A DNA stretch of 64,000 nucleotides from Pseudooceanicola marinus (lineage in GTDB: Bacteria > Pseudomonadota > Alphaproteobacteria > Rhodobacterales > Rhodobacteraceae). Shown piece by piece: positions 1 through 9,349 of the stretch; position 1 is the stretch's first letter, and each line of letters opens with the position of its first letter. Location of the stretch: the NCBI RefSeq assembly GCF_020177265.1, contig NZ_JAIVMC010000012.1, positions 1 through 64,000 of the forward strand, given 5' to 3'. Below the pieces are notes generated by a model that was not told the origin of the DNA, did not search any database, and was given only the letters and a program-made list of their open reading frames with translations. A program made the position numbers and the translations under genes.

Positions 1-243
1 TATGACGCCGACTGGTTCAGGGAAGCGTTGAAAGACAAAGGGATACGCGCCTGCATCCCTGGCCGGAAACAGCGGAACAATGCGGTCAAATACGACAAGC
101 GCCGCTACAAACGCCGCAACCGGATCGAGATCATGTTCGGCAGGCTGAAGGATTGGCGGCGTGTGGCAACACGATACGACAGATGCCCGAAAGGCTTCCT
201 GTCAGCCATCGCCCTCGCAGCCCTCGTTATTTACTGGCTATGA
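1..243 (+). CDS. IS5-family transposase, C-terminal part (5' end outside window)
   Basis: The frame is open from base 1 (reads YDADWFREAL) and stops at 243; the internal ATG at 28 is not the true start. Visible are the IPGRKQRNN segment and KRRYKRRNRIEIMFGRLKDW, the Y-(2)-R-(3)-E-(6)-R/K type signature around the last catalytic Glu of IS5/IS427 DDE transposases, followed by the usual RYD...F hydrophobic tail. It would catalyse cut-and-paste transposition of its own element. About 80 residues are present of a protein usually near 250, or a two-frame product in IS427 members. The window does not show whether the full copy is intact. Confidence 0.8.
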   Translation, partial: YDADWFREALKDKGIRACIPGRKQRNNAVKYDKRRYKRRNRIEIMFGRLKDWRRVATRYDRCPKGFLSAIALAALVIYWL

Positions 244-254
244 GTCCTGACCCT
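1..254 (+). mobile_element. Right end of an IS5-family (IS427-like) insertion sequence, left part outside window
   Basis: The first 243 bases encode the C-terminus of a DDE transposase, followed by TGAGTCCTGACCC (241-253), which looks like the right terminal inverted repeat of an IS427-group element. Integrase-like coding sequence resumes immediately afterwards (about 255), so the element appears to have inserted into a recombinase gene. The left end and the target duplication cannot be seen. The family call is from transposase motifs; the exact end is inferred. Confidence 0.6.
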
Positions 255-761
255 AAGATGAAGATGATGCTCACCACCGCAGGGCGCATTGGTGCGTTGC
301 TGGAGCTCACTTGGTCGCGTGTCGACTTGGACCGACGCATCATCAAGCTTTCAACCTCAGACCTAGGACCTCGCAAGGGCCGGGCGACCATTCCTATCAA
401 CGACACTCTGCTGACTGCACTCACGGCTGCACAGACCGCTGCACGCTCCGACTTTGTTGTCGAGTGGGGCGGGCGGCAGGTTGGTTCGATCAAAACCGGC
501 TTCAACGCCGCCGTCGCGCGGGCCGGAATCGACCACTGCACCCCGCCTGACCTGCGACGAACCGCAGGGCGCTTCATGGCAGAGGCTGGGGTGCCAATTG
601 AAGAAATCGCCCAGTATCTCGGGCACTCCAATCCGAACATAACCAGGTCGACATACGGCCAGTTTTCACCGGACTATCTGCGCCGAGCCGCTGGTTCCCT
701 GGAGTTTGGCGGGCCAACTTCGGTTCAACGAACCAGAGAGAAAACCCCAAAATCAACGTAA
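255..761 (+). pseudogene. Tyrosine recombinase (phage-type integrase) remnant, 5' part removed by the IS
   Basis: About 168 residues of the catalytic domain remain. The box I Arg lies in TTAGRIGALLELTW; box II reads PPDLRRT, where the usual His of HxxR is Pro; the LGH motif is in EEIAQYLGHSNP; the probable Tyr nucleophile is in RSTYGQFSPDYL. The N-terminal core-binding part is missing because the IS5-type element abuts at about 254. The ATG at 153 lies inside the IS and is an artefact. Truncation plus loss of the box II His suggests a dead gene. It ends 13 bp from the 3' end of tRNA-Arg, the usual place for an integrase of an element inserted in a tRNA gene. Confidence 0.75.
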
Positions 762-774
762 ACCATTGATTTTA

Positions 775-851
775 TGGTGACCCCGGCAGGATTCGAACCT
801 GCAACCTGCCCCTTAGGAGGGGGCTGCTCTATCCAGTTGAGCCACGGGGCC
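775..851 (-). tRNA. tRNA-Arg (anticodon CCU)
   Basis: The reverse complement folds as a cloverleaf. The acceptor GGCCCCG pairs with CGGGGTC (one G-U), the D-arm contains GGCTCAACTGGATAGAGC, and the anticodon loop CTCCTAA sits on a CCCC/GGGG stem, giving anticodon CCU (Arg, AGG). The T-arm is GCAGG-TTCGAAT-CCTGC. The discriminator A is at 778 and CCA is encoded (775-777). The adjacent recombinase remnant suggests its 3' half served as an attachment site. Confidence 0.95.
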
Positions 852-1094
852 ACGGGCCCCTCTTACCCGCTCCGTTCCGGCTTGTCATCACGCCCTTTCC
901 CGGTCGTGAAAGCTCTAATCCAAGACAAAAAGCCCCGACACGCGCGGGGAAGCGGGGATGGTTTAAGCTGTCCTTAAAGTAGCGGTGCCATAGCTTCCCC
1001 TGATTTTCGGATGGCAGCCCGGGCCTGCCGCGCCCGGGGCCTCCGGCGCGTGCGCACGACCGGGGCCATCGAAGCGTTCAAGAGGGTTGACGAC
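852..1094. other. Intergenic region between tRNA-Arg and the chemoreceptor gene
   Basis: It holds the CtrA-type box at 963-977 and a small GCCCCG...CGGGG hairpin (932-949) with a T run only when read on the minus strand. No minus-strand gene that it would terminate is visible, so it may be a leftover. An in-frame ATG at 1011 would extend the chemoreceptor by 28 residues, but these are Arg/Ala-rich and unlike the family, so it was not used. Confidence 0.6.
963..977. promoter_or_regulatory. CtrA-binding box (TTAA-N7-TTAA) upstream of the chemoreceptor gene
   Basis: The sequence reads TTAAGCTGTCCTTAA, an exact match to the alphaproteobacterial CtrA consensus, 118 bp before the ATG at 1095. TTAA is rare in DNA this GC-rich. 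In Rhodobacteraceae CtrA is known to control motility and chemotaxis genes, which fits the gene behind it. The function is inferred. Confidence 0.65.
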
Positions 1095-3470
1095 ATGACG
1101 GCAATCAAGGGCCTTGGCCAGACAAACCGGGGGGATGGCGCCGCCTTCTCGCCCCTGGGGAACATGCGGCTCGCCGTGAAGCTGCCGCTGATCCTGACGG
1201 CCTTCGGCCTGATCGTGGCTGCGGTCCTGACCTTCACGTCCTACAACAATTCCCGCAAGCTGCTGGAGGATGAACTGGAGCGGAAGTTCCTGATCGCCGC
1301 CCATAGCCGCGCCACCCAGATCACCGACGCGTTGCAGGAAACCGAAGGACTGATGCGCGCCCAGGCGGAGGATCCGACGGTGGTCGCCGCGCTCAACAGC
1401 TTCATGTTGGCCTGGACCGCACTGGAAGGGGATCCCGGCGAGGTCGTGCGCCAGAACTACGTGCGCGACAATCCCAATCCTCGGGGCGACCGCGACATGC
1501 TGCGCACCTCCCCCGCCGGCACCCAGTTCGACCGGGTGCACGAGAAATATCACCCGTTCCTGGACCAGTTCGCCTCCGTCCGTGACCTTGAGGACGTTTA
1601 CCTGATCGAGCGCGACGGCAGCGTCGTCTACTCGGTCGAGAAGGAGGCCGACTTCGGCACCAACGTTCTGACCGGCCCCTACCGGGACAGCGCCCTGGCC
1701 CGCGCCTTCAACCGGGCGATCGAGGCCCGTGGCCAGAAAACCATCCTGGAGGATTTCACCGCCTATGCCGGGGCAGAGGGCGATCCCGCCAGCTTCATGG
1801 CACGGGCCGTGCTTGGCCGGGATGGCAGCCCGCTGGGCGTGCTGGTCTACAACATGCCCACCGATCGCTTCAACGCGATCCTCAACAGCGCCGACGGACT
1901 TGGCGAGACGGGGGAGGCCCTCCTGATCGGTGATGACCTGCGCCTGCGCAGCAACTCCCGCTTCGAGGACGGCCCGCGCATGCTCGACATTGCACCCGGC
2001 GGCCCGTCGCTGCGCGCCATCCTGGGCGGCGAGACCGAGATCTTCGTGTCCGGCATCGGACTGCGCGGCAACCAGGTGGAGATGATGGGCGCTGACATCG
2101 CGTTCGACGGTGTGACCTGGAAGGTCTTGGTGGAACAGGCCCAGGAGGAAGTCTATGCGCCGGTCGTCGACCTGCGCAACCAGTTGCTGACGCAGGCTCT
2201 GGGGCTGATGGTCGTGCTCAGCATCATCGGGGTGCTGATCGGTCAATCGATCTCCAAACCCTTTGTCCGGATCGGCGCGGCGATCCGTGGCGTGGCCGAT
2301 GGCGACCTCGCCTCCACCATCCCGATGACCGGACGGCGCGACGACGTGGGCACCCTGGCCAGCAACCTGGAAAACCTGCGCGGCAAACTGTCGACGGCGG
2401 CGGACATGCGGCGGCGCCAGGAACAACAGGCCCGTGATCAGCATGCGGTGGTCGAACACCTGACCGGGGCCATCGCGCAGCTGGCCGAGGGCAACCTGAC
2501 CGCGGTGATCCAGCAGGAGTTCGCGGAGGACTATGAAGGTCTGCGCAACGGTTTCAACGCGGCCCTGCTGAAGTTGAACGACTCGATCTCGGAACTGGTG
2601 ACCTCCTCGCGGGAGATCGACAATTCTGCCCATGACGTCGAAAACGCCTCCAACGACCTCAGCCAGCGCGCGATCGAACAGGCCGCAAACCTAGAGGAGA
2701 CCGCCGCGGCGATCACCGAGCTGTCCGCCTCGGTCAAGTCCACTGCAGACAGTGCGGGCGAGGCCGACAACGTCATGACCCGCGCCAAGGAAGGCGCTCA
2801 GAAGAGCGGCGAGGTCGTGACCCAGGCGATGATCGCCATGGACAAGATCGCGACCTCCTCCCAGAAGATCACCCAGGTCACCTCGGTGATCGAGGACCTG
2901 GCCTTCCAGACCAACCTGCTGGCCCTGAACGCCGGGGTCGAGGCAGCCCGGGCGGGCGAGGCCGGGCGCGGCTTCGCCGTCGTCGCCTCCGAAGTGCGTG
3001 CCCTGGCTCAGCGCAGCTCCGAGGCGGCCAAGGAAATCAACCAGTTGATCCAGGAAGCGGCAGAGAATGTGTCCGGTGGTGTGGAACTGGTCGAAAAGGC
3101 CGGCAAGAGCTTCGAGAGCCTGATCGGGGAGTTCGACAAGGTCTCGGCCTCGGTCTCCTCCATCGCCACTGCGGCACGCGAACAGTCCGTAGGCCTGGAG
3201 GAAATCAACAGCGCGGTCGATCAGTTGGATCAGGTCACGCAGAAGAACGCGGCGGTGGCTTCCTCGGTGCATGGCACCGGCAAGCTGATGGTCAGCGAGG
3301 CGGCAAAGCTGAACCGTATCTCGGCAGGCTTCCGCTGTGACGAAAGCAAGGTGCGCCGTGCCGTGAGCACCAGCGCAGCGGCGCCACAGCCCAGCCAGGC
3401 CCGCGCGGTTGCCAACGCCCCTGCGGCAGCTGCGGACAGCCACGGCGCCGACGAATGGGCCGAATTCTGA
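1095..3470 (+). CDS. Methyl-accepting chemotaxis protein, transmembrane
   Basis: This 791-residue chemoreceptor would sense a periplasmic signal and control CheA/CheW. It has an N-terminal membrane segment (about residues 29-50), a periplasmic sensor of about 310 residues with a Cache-like look, a second membrane segment (about 363-385), HAMP (to about 440), and a signalling domain with the hairpin tip around residue 600 ([22 protein letters not shown]). It ends in DEWAEF, resembling the C-terminal CheR/CheB docking pentapeptide. The start at 1095 has GAGGG upstream. A CtrA box lies 118 bp upstream and an inverted repeat follows the stop. No che operon is nearby, so this is an orphan receptor; the ligand is unknown. 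Confidence 0.93.
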   Translation: MTAIKGLGQTNRGDGAAFSPLGNMRLAVKLPLILTAFGLIVAAVLTFTSYNNSRKLLEDELERKFLIAAHSRATQITDALQETEGLMRAQAEDPTVVAALNSFMLAWTALEGDPGEVVRQNYVRDNPNPRGDRDMLRTSPAGTQFDRVHEKYHPFLDQFASVRDLEDVYLIERDGSVVYSVEKEADFGTNVLTGPYRDSALARAFNRAIEARGQKTILEDFTAYAGAEGDPASFMARAVLGRDGSPLGVLVYNMPTDRFNAILNSADGLGETGEALLIGDDLRLRSNSRFEDGPRMLDIAPGGPSLRAILGGETEIFVSGIGLRGNQVEMMGADIAFDGVTWKVLVEQAQEEVYAPVVDLRNQLLTQALGLMVVLSIIGVLIGQSISKPFVRIGAAIRGVADGDLASTIPMTGRRDDVGTLASNLENLRGKLSTAADMRRRQEQQARDQHAVVEHLTGAIAQLAEGNLTAVIQQEFAEDYEGLRNGFNAALLKLNDSISELVTSSREIDNSAHDVENASNDLSQRAIEQAANLEETAAAITELSASVKSTADSAGEADNVMTRAKEGAQKSGEVVTQAMIAMDKIATSSQKITQVTSVIEDLAFQTNLLALNAGVEAARAGEAGRGFAVVASEVRALAQRSSEAAKEINQLIQEAAENVSGGVELVEKAGKSFESLIGEFDKVSASVSSIATAAREQSVGLEEINSAVDQLDQVTQKNAAVASSVHGTGKLMVSEAAKLNRISAGFRCDESKVRRAVSTSAAAPQPSQARAVANAPAAAADSHGADEWAEF

Positions 3471-3509
3471 GGGCTTCCTCTCCCAACCTCCCCCGGGGAG
3501 AGGCAAGAT

Positions 3510-3539
3510 CAGGGGCGTGTCCGATGGGACGCGCCCCTG
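3510..3539 (+). terminator. Hairpin after the chemoreceptor gene
   Basis: CAGGGGCGTGTCC and GGGACGCGCCCCTG form a stem of about 13 pairs around a short loop, 40 bp after the stop. There is no T run, so it may act as a mRNA 3' end stabiliser or a Rho-aided terminator. Confidence 0.5.
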
Positions 3540-3718
3540 GTGATCTCTGGACGGGGTCAAGAAGCCGGCAATGCCGTTGTCCATGGGCGCGCCGGATGCC
3601 GATCTCGGGGCGGTGAATTTCCGCAAGGCGGAACGGCCTCGCAAAGGCCGCTTGCTGAAAGACGCGGGGACGGGATACGATCCGTTTACCACGGCCCGCG
3701 TGCGCCAAGACGCAGGGC

Positions 3719-4765
3719 ATGACAAACAGGACCGCGCCCTTGACCAGACCGACGAACCGCCCGCTGACCCTTCGTGATGTCTCCGAAGCGTCGGGTGTGT
3801 CGGAAATGACCGTCAGCCGCGTCCTGCGCAATCGCGGTGATGTCAGCGAGGCCACCCGGCAGAAGGTCCTGCAGGCGGCCAAGCGTATGGGATATGTCCC
3901 CAACAAGATCGCTGGCGCCCTGGCCAGCCAGCGGGTGAATCTGGTCGCCGTGATCATCCCGTCGATGTCCAACATGGTCTTCCCTGAGGTGATGACCGGC
4001 ATCTCCCGCGTGCTGGAAACCTCGCCCCTGCAGCCGGTGGTCGGCGTCACCGACTACCAGCCCGAGAAGGAAGAGACCGTCCTCTACGAGATGCTGTCCT
4101 GGCGCCCCTCCGGCGTGATCATCGCCGGGCTGGAACATTCCGACGCCTCGCGCGCCATGCTGAAGGCCTCGGGCATTCCGGTGGTCGAGATCATGGATAC
4201 CGACGGCACGCCGATCGACAGCGCGGTCGGCATTTCGCACCGCCGCGCCGGGCGTGAGATGGCCCGTGCCATCCTGCGCGCCGGCTATCGCAAGATCGGC
4301 TTCATGGGCACCAGGCTGGGCCGCGACCATCGCGCCCGCAAACGTTTCGAGGGTTTCACCGAGGCGCTGGCGAAAAGCGGGATCGAGATCGCCGACACCG
4401 AGTTCTACACCCAGGGGTCCGGCCTCGGCAAAGGGCGCGAGATGACCAAGGCGATGATGGAGCGCCGCCCCGACCTCGATTGTCTCTATTATTCCAATGA
4501 CATCGTCGGCGCCGGCGGGCTGCTGTGGATGATGGAACAGGGCTACGACATCCCCGGCCAGATCGGCATGGCCGGCTTCAACGACGTGGAACTGCTGAAG
4601 GGTCTGCCGAAGAAACTGGCGACGATGGATTCCTGCCGCGAAGAGATCGGGCGCCGCGCCGCCGAGATCATCCTGGAGCGCGTCGAACACCCGGATACGC
4701 CGCCCTCCGGCAAGGTGGAACTGAGCCCGAAGATCAACTTCGGCGACACCCTGCGGTTGGGCTAG
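3719..4765 (+). CDS. LacI-family transcriptional regulator (GntR-of-gluconate type)
   Basis: The protein has 348 residues. An N-terminal LacI helix-turn-helix (TLRDVSEASGVSEMTVSRVL, then the hinge helix near KIAGALASQR at about residues 60-70) is followed by a periplasmic-binding-protein-like effector domain (from VNLVAVIIPSMSN to the end). Similarity runs toward regulators of gluconate or sugar-acid genes. The nearest downstream gene begins directly at its stop codon and is not a sugar gene, so its targets probably lie elsewhere. The effector is not identifiable. Confidence 0.88.
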   Translation: MTNRTAPLTRPTNRPLTLRDVSEASGVSEMTVSRVLRNRGDVSEATRQKVLQAAKRMGYVPNKIAGALASQRVNLVAVIIPSMSNMVFPEVMTGISRVLETSPLQPVVGVTDYQPEKEETVLYEMLSWRPSGVIIAGLEHSDASRAMLKASGIPVVEIMDTDGTPIDSAVGISHRRAGREMARAILRAGYRKIGFMGTRLGRDHRARKRFEGFTEALAKSGIEIADTEFYTQGSGLGKGREMTKAMMERRPDLDCLYYSNDIVGAGGLLWMMEQGYDIPGQIGMAGFNDVELLKGLPKKLATMDSCREEIGRRAAEIILERVEHPDTPPSGKVELSPKINFGDTLRLG

Positions 4766-5965
4766 GTGACGCGCCCGCAGCTCGACAATGCGACCGCCCG
4801 GCGGCTGTTCCTGCATCGACACCAGCTGGGCCAGGCGCCCGCCGGGCCCGGCAAGGGCGCCGACCTGCAGGCGCTGATCGAACAGCTGGGCTTCGTCCAG
4901 GTCGATTCGGTCAACACTCTCGCCCGTGCCCACGACATGATCCTCTATGCGCGCCGCCCGGCCTATCGCCCGGCGCATCTGCCGCGGCTGATCGAACGGG
5001 ATCGCAGCCTGTTCGAACACTGGACCCATGACGCCTCCGTCATCCCAACGGCCTACCTGCCGCACTGGCGCCTGCGGTTTCAGCGCGACGCGGCGCGCCT
5101 GCGGGGCCGCTGGCCGCGTTGGCAGGGCGAGGCCTTCCTGGCCGAGCTGCAGCAGGTCCGCGACCATGTCACGGCCCATGGCGAGGTCTGTTCCGCCGAC
5201 CTGAAGGCGGCGGAGGCCGAAAAATCCACCGGCTGGTGGGACTGGCACCCGTCGAAAGCGGCGTTGGAATACCTCTGGCGCAGCGGCGAGCTGGCGATTT
5301 CGCGGCGCAAGGGGTTCCGGAAATACTACGACCTGACCGAGCGGGTCCTGGGCTGGCCCGACCAGCCGCCCGAGGCGGAGACGCTGGACTGGCTGATGGC
5401 CGGCGCGCTGGACCGGCTGGGCTTTGCCACGCCGGGCGAATTGGCCGCTTTCTGGGACATTGCCACCCCCGCCGAGGCGAAGGACTGGGTACAGCGTGCC
5501 CTGGACGCCGGGCAGATCGAAGAGATCGAGGTTGCTGGCCACGACGGCAAGCTGCGGCGCAGCATCGCTCGGCCCGGCACGGTGGAGACCGCCGCGACCC
5601 TGCCCCCCGCGCCGCCCCGCCTGCGCGTCCTCAGCCCCTTCGATCCGGCGCTGCGCGACCGGGCGCGGGCGCAGCGACTCTTCGGTTTTCACTACCGGAT
5701 CGAGATCTTCGTGCCGGCGCCGAGACGGATCTACGGCTACTACGTCTTCCCGCTGCTGGAAGGGGAACGGATGGTGGGCCGGATCGACATGAAGGCGGAG
5801 CGGGACAGCGGCACCCTGGCCGTCACCCGTCTGTGGCCAGAGCACGGCATCCGGTTCGGCCAGGGCCGCATCGCCCGGCTGGAGGCGGAATTGACCCGCG
5901 TCGCGCGGTTCGCCGGGCTGGAACAGATCCGCTTCGCCCCCGACTGGCTGGCAGATCCGAAATAG
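4766..5965 (+). CDS. Winged-helix protein of the YcaQ/AlkZ-like DNA glycosylase family
   Basis: 399 residues, starting with GTG immediately after the LacI-type stop codon (no gap), so probably translationally coupled. It belongs to the HTH_42 (formerly DUF1006) family, whose studied members AlkZ and YcaQ/AlkX unhook interstrand crosslinks or remove alkylated bases. The catalytic QxQ/QxD motif is visible as QVD in LGFVQVDSVNTLARAHD (about residues 50-66), the YcaQ-type variant. Also typical are the WTHDASVIP segment and the C-terminal YGYYVFPLLEGERMVGRIDMK block. Activity is inferred from the family. Confidence 0.85.
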   Translation: MTRPQLDNATARRLFLHRHQLGQAPAGPGKGADLQALIEQLGFVQVDSVNTLARAHDMILYARRPAYRPAHLPRLIERDRSLFEHWTHDASVIPTAYLPHWRLRFQRDAARLRGRWPRWQGEAFLAELQQVRDHVTAHGEVCSADLKAAEAEKSTGWWDWHPSKAALEYLWRSGELAISRRKGFRKYYDLTERVLGWPDQPPEAETLDWLMAGALDRLGFATPGELAAFWDIATPAEAKDWVQRALDAGQIEEIEVAGHDGKLRRSIARPGTVETAATLPPAPPRLRVLSPFDPALRDRARAQRLFGFHYRIEIFVPAPRRIYGYYVFPLLEGERMVGRIDMKAERDSGTLAVTRLWPEHGIRFGQGRIARLEAELTRVARFAGLEQIRFAPDWLADPK

Positions 5966-5976
5966 CCGAACCGAAG

Positions 5977-6001
5977 CAAAAGGGCCGCCCCGTGGCGACC
6001 C
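5977..6001 (-). terminator. Rho-independent terminator of the cox operon
   Basis: Read on the minus strand, AGGGTCGCC and GGGCGGCCCT form a stem followed by TTTTG. It sits just past the coxM-like stop, between convergent genes. Confidence 0.6.
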
Positions 6002-6034
6002 TCCTTCCATTTTCAACGTTGAGCATGTCGGCGA

Positions 6035-6823
6035 TCAGCCCGCCGCGGTCACCGCGCGGCCGGTCAGCACCTTGGCCAGATGCGCCCGGTATTCGGCGGA
6101 GCCGTGCAGGTCGGCCATCATGCCATCCGGGTCCAGCGACAGACCCGAAACGGCCTCGGCGGAGAAATTGCCCGACAGCGCCTCTTCGGCCTCGGACCAG
6201 CGGAACACGCCCTCTTCGGAGGCGCCGGTGATGGCCACGCGCACCCCATCCGCGAATTTCGCCACGAAGACCCCGGCCAAGGCAAAGCGCGAGGCGGGCT
6301 GCTCGAACTTCACATAGGCCGCCGCATCGGGGATCGGGAAGGTGACGCGGGTGATGATCTCGCCCTCTTCCAGGGCAGTGGCGAACATGCCCTCGAAATA
6401 CGCGTCCGCCGGGATCTCGCGGCGGTTGGTCACCACCGTCGCGCCCGAGGCCAGGGCCGCCGCCGGGTAGCAGGCGGCGGGATCGTTGTTGGCCAGGCTG
6501 CCACCGATGGTGCCCCGGTTGCGCACCGCCGGGTCGCCGATGTTGCCCGCCAGCGCGGCCAGCGCCGGGTAGGCCTCGGCCAGTTCCTTCGCCACTGTCG
6601 CATGGGTGGTCGCCGCGCCGATGGTCACGCTGTCGCCGCCTACCGTCACCCCCTTCAGCGCCTCGATCCCCAGCAGGCTGACCAGGGTTTCAGGCGCGTT
6701 CAGGCGCTGTTTCATCGTCGGGATCAGGGTCTGACCGCCGGAGAGGGGCTGGGCCTCGTCATCCGCCAGGGCCGCCACCGCCTCTTCCACCGTCGAAGGT
6801 TTCACGAAGTCGAAATTGTACAT
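6035..6823 (-). CDS. coxM: CODH-like molybdenum hydroxylase, medium FAD subunit (CoxM-type)
   Basis: This 262-residue FAD subunit passes electrons from the FeS subunit to the acceptor. It has the PCMH-type FAD fold: AxAGGxTL-like LSGGQTLIPTMK near residue 30, and the second FAD motif TIGGSLANNDPAACYPAA near residue 105. It is the last gene of the S-L-M unit, 60 bp after the large subunit, with a GGGAGAG ribosome site. A hairpin (6847-6869) lies in the gap. The active-site loop of the large subunit marks a form II enzyme, so CO need not be the substrate. Confidence 0.88.
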   Translation of the reverse strand: MYNFDFVKPSTVEEAVAALADDEAQPLSGGQTLIPTMKQRLNAPETLVSLLGIEALKGVTVGGDSVTIGAATTHATVAKELAEAYPALAALAGNIGDPAVRNRGTIGGSLANNDPAACYPAAALASGATVVTNRREIPADAYFEGMFATALEEGEIITRVTFPIPDAAAYVKFEQPASRFALAGVFVAKFADGVRVAITGASEEGVFRWSEAEEALSGNFSAEAVSGLSLDPDGMMADLHGSAEYRAHLAKVLTGRAVTAAG

Positions 6824-6846
6824 GGGTTCTCTCCCTGTTGAGGTTC

Positions 6847-6869
6847 CGCGAGGCCCGAAAGGCCCCGCG
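6847..6869 (-). other. Intercistronic hairpin between the large and medium cox-like subunits
   Basis: CGCGAGGCC and GGCCCCGCG flank a 5-nt loop. There is no T run; it may be an mRNA processing or stability element that sets the L:M ratio. Inferred. Confidence 0.35.
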
Positions 6870-6883
6870 AAGTCCCTGACGGA

Positions 6884-9250
6884 TCAGGCGTTCATCGCGG
6901 CCCAGACTCTGGCGGGCGACAGCGGCATGTCAATATGCGGGACCGATTTCCCGTCCCGTTGCAGCGCGTCGATCACCGCGTTGACCAGCGCGGGCGGTGA
7001 TCCGATGGCTCCGGCCTCGCCACAGCCCTTCACCCCCAGCGGGTTGTGGGTGCAGGGCGTCTGGCAGGAATGATCCACGTCGATCATCGGCAGGTCGGAG
7101 GCACGCGGCATGGCGTAATCCATGTAGCTGGCCGACAGAAGCTGCCCGTCCGCATCGTAGACGCAGTTTTCCAGCAGGGCCTGGCCGATCCCCTGGCCGA
7201 CACCGCCCTGCACCTGCCCCTCGACGATCATCGGGTTGATGACATTGCCGAAATCATCGGCGGCAACAAAGCTCTGCACCTCGACCCGGCCGGTGTCGGG
7301 GTCGACCTCCACCTCGCAGATGTAGCAGCCCGAGGGGTAGGTGAAGTTGGCCGGATCGTAGAAGGCCGTCTCCTCCAGTCCCGGTTCGATGTCATCCAGC
7401 GGGTAGTTGTGCGGCACATAGGCCGCCAGGGTCACGTCGCCCCAGGCCACGCTCTTGTCGGTGCCCGCGACGCTGAAGGCGCCGTCCTTCAGCTCGATGT
7501 CCGCCTCGGAGGCTTCCATCAGGTGCGCGGCGATCTTCTTTGCCTTGGCGATGATCTTTTCCGTCGCCCGCACCATGGCAGAGCCGCCGACCGCGATGGA
7601 GCGCGAGCCGTAGGTGCCCATGCCCATGGGCGTGTTGGCGGTGTCGCCATGCACGATCTCCACCTGGTCGGGCGAGATGCCGATCATGTCCGCCACCACC
7701 TGCGGAAAGGAGGTTTCATGCCCCTGCCCGTGGGAATGGCTGCCGGTCATCACGACCAGCCCGCCGGTGGCGTTCACACGCACCGTGGCGGATTCGTACA
7801 GACCCGCGCGGGCGCCCAGCTGGCCCACCAAGTTCGAGGGCGCGATGCCGCAGGCCTCGATATAATGCGACAACCCGATCCCGCGCAGCTTACCCTTCGC
7901 GACGGAGGCCGCGCGGCGCGTCTCGAAGCCCGCGTAGTCGGCCATCTGCATGGCCTTGTCCAAGGTCGCCTCGTAGTCGCCCGTGTCGTATTCGACGGCG
8001 ACCGGGGTCGCATAGGGGAACTGGTCCTTGCGGATGAAGTTCTGGCGCCGCAGCTCTGCCGGATCCACCCCCAGCTCGCGCGCGGCCTTGTCGACGACTC
8101 GTTCCAGCTGGAAGGTCGCCTCGGGCCGCCCGGCGCCGCGATAGGCGTCCACCGGCACGGTGTTGGTGAAAACCGCCTTCACGTTCACGTAGATCAGCGG
8201 CGTGCGATAGTTGCCCGCCATCAGCGTGCCATGCAGCCATGTCGGCACCGAGGGCGCGAAGGTCGACAGGTAGGCCCCCATGTTGGCGTAGGTGTCGGTG
8301 CGCAGCGCCGTGAAGTTGTTCTCGGCGTCCAGCGCCAGCTGGATCGTGGTGACGTGGTCTCGCCCGTGCGCATCGGAAATGAAGGCCTCGGACCGGGTCG
8401 AGGTCCATTTCACCGGCCGCCGCAGCTGTTTCGCGGCGAAGGTGCAAAAGGCCTCCTCGGCATAGTGGAAGATCTTGGTGCCGAAGCCGCCGCCGACATC
8501 GGGGGCCACCACCCGCAGCTTGTGTTCCGGGATGCCCAGCACGAAGGCCCCCATCAGCAGGCGGATCACATGCGGGTTCTGCGAGGTGGTGTAGAGGGTC
8601 GAGCTGTCGTCGTGCATCGCGTAGTCGCCGATGGCCACGCGCGGCTCCATCGGGTTGGCGACCAGGCGGTTGTTGACCAGCTCCAGCGTGGTGACATGGG
8701 CGGCGTTCTGGAACGCCTCTTCCACCGCCGCCTTGTTCTCCTCGACGAAGCCCCAGTCGTAGCAGAGGTTCGAGGTCAGGTCGTCATGCACCAGGGGCGA
8801 CCCTTCGGCCACCGCCTGTTTCATGTCGATGACCGCTGGCAGGTCTTCGGTGTCCAGCTCGATCGCCTCGGCGGCGTCGCGGGCCTGGTCCAGCGTCTCG
8901 GCGACCACGGCGGCCACGATCTCTCCCACATGGCGGATCTTGCCCTCGGCCATGATCGGGTGTTTCGGCTCCTGCATGGGCTGGCCGTGCTTGTCCGTCA
9001 CCTGCCAGCCGCAGGGCAGGCCGCCGATGCCCTCGAAATCCTTCGCGGTGAAGATGCGCAGCACGCCGGGCATTTCGGCGGCGGCGCTGGTGTCGACCGC
9101 GTTCAGCGTCGCATGGGCCACGTCAGCGCGCAGGAAATGCACATGGGCCTGGCGGGCCAGGTTGATGTCGTCGGTGTAACGTCCGGTTCCGGTCAGGAAA
9201 CGCAGGTCTTCGCGCCGCTTCACGCTGGCGCCGATGCCGTCCTTGGGCAT
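6884..9250 (-). CDS. coxL: CODH-like molybdenum hydroxylase, large catalytic subunit, form II (CoxL-type)
   Basis: 788 residues. The start at 9250 has a GGGAGGAG site; an earlier start at 9277 would add nine residues without one. The active-site loop reads AYRGAGR (8126-8146, residues 369-375), the form II signature; true CO dehydrogenases (form I) have AYxCSFR with a catalytic Cys. Molybdopterin residues are seen in GGGFGTK (about 265), [11 protein letters not shown] and the catalytic-Glu segment [15 protein letters not shown] near the C-terminus. It should bind molybdopterin cytosine dinucleotide and hydroxylate a small carbonyl or N-heterocyclic compound. Maturation genes (coxDEFG type) are absent from the window. 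Confidence 0.92.
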   Translation of the reverse strand: MPKDGIGASVKRREDLRFLTGTGRYTDDINLARQAHVHFLRADVAHATLNAVDTSAAAEMPGVLRIFTAKDFEGIGGLPCGWQVTDKHGQPMQEPKHPIMAEGKIRHVGEIVAAVVAETLDQARDAAEAIELDTEDLPAVIDMKQAVAEGSPLVHDDLTSNLCYDWGFVEENKAAVEEAFQNAAHVTTLELVNNRLVANPMEPRVAIGDYAMHDDSSTLYTTSQNPHVIRLLMGAFVLGIPEHKLRVVAPDVGGGFGTKIFHYAEEAFCTFAAKQLRRPVKWTSTRSEAFISDAHGRDHVTTIQLALDAENNFTALRTDTYANMGAYLSTFAPSVPTWLHGTLMAGNYRTPLIYVNVKAVFTNTVPVDAYRGAGRPEATFQLERVVDKAARELGVDPAELRRQNFIRKDQFPYATPVAVEYDTGDYEATLDKAMQMADYAGFETRRAASVAKGKLRGIGLSHYIEACGIAPSNLVGQLGARAGLYESATVRVNATGGLVVMTGSHSHGQGHETSFPQVVADMIGISPDQVEIVHGDTANTPMGMGTYGSRSIAVGGSAMVRATEKIIAKAKKIAAHLMEASEADIELKDGAFSVAGTDKSVAWGDVTLAAYVPHNYPLDDIEPGLEETAFYDPANFTYPSGCYICEVEVDPDTGRVEVQSFVAADDFGNVINPMIVEGQVQGGVGQGIGQALLENCVYDADGQLLSASYMDYAMPRASDLPMIDVDHSCQTPCTHNPLGVKGCGEAGAIGSPPALVNAVIDALQRDGKSVPHIDMPLSPARVWAAMNA

Positions 9251-9349
9251 GGTCTCTCCTCCCTTTGGTGCTGCCACGAGGGCAGTGGCGACGCGCCGCG
9301 TGGCACGCCAGACGGGCCGCGCCCCTCCTCCGGGCGCGGGACCGGATGT

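Noticed and set aside
932-949. Terminator on the minus strand upstream of tRNA-Arg
   Set aside because: The stem with a T run exists, but no minus-strand gene ends there; left as a remark in the intergenic entry.
774-977. 67-residue plus-strand ORF
   Set aside because: It is antisense to tRNA-Arg; the GFEPATCPLGGG string is the usual translation artefact of a tRNA T-arm and anticodon arm.
3686-6016. 776-residue minus-strand ORF
   Set aside because: Antisense to the LacI-type and YcaQ-like genes, which have clear motifs.
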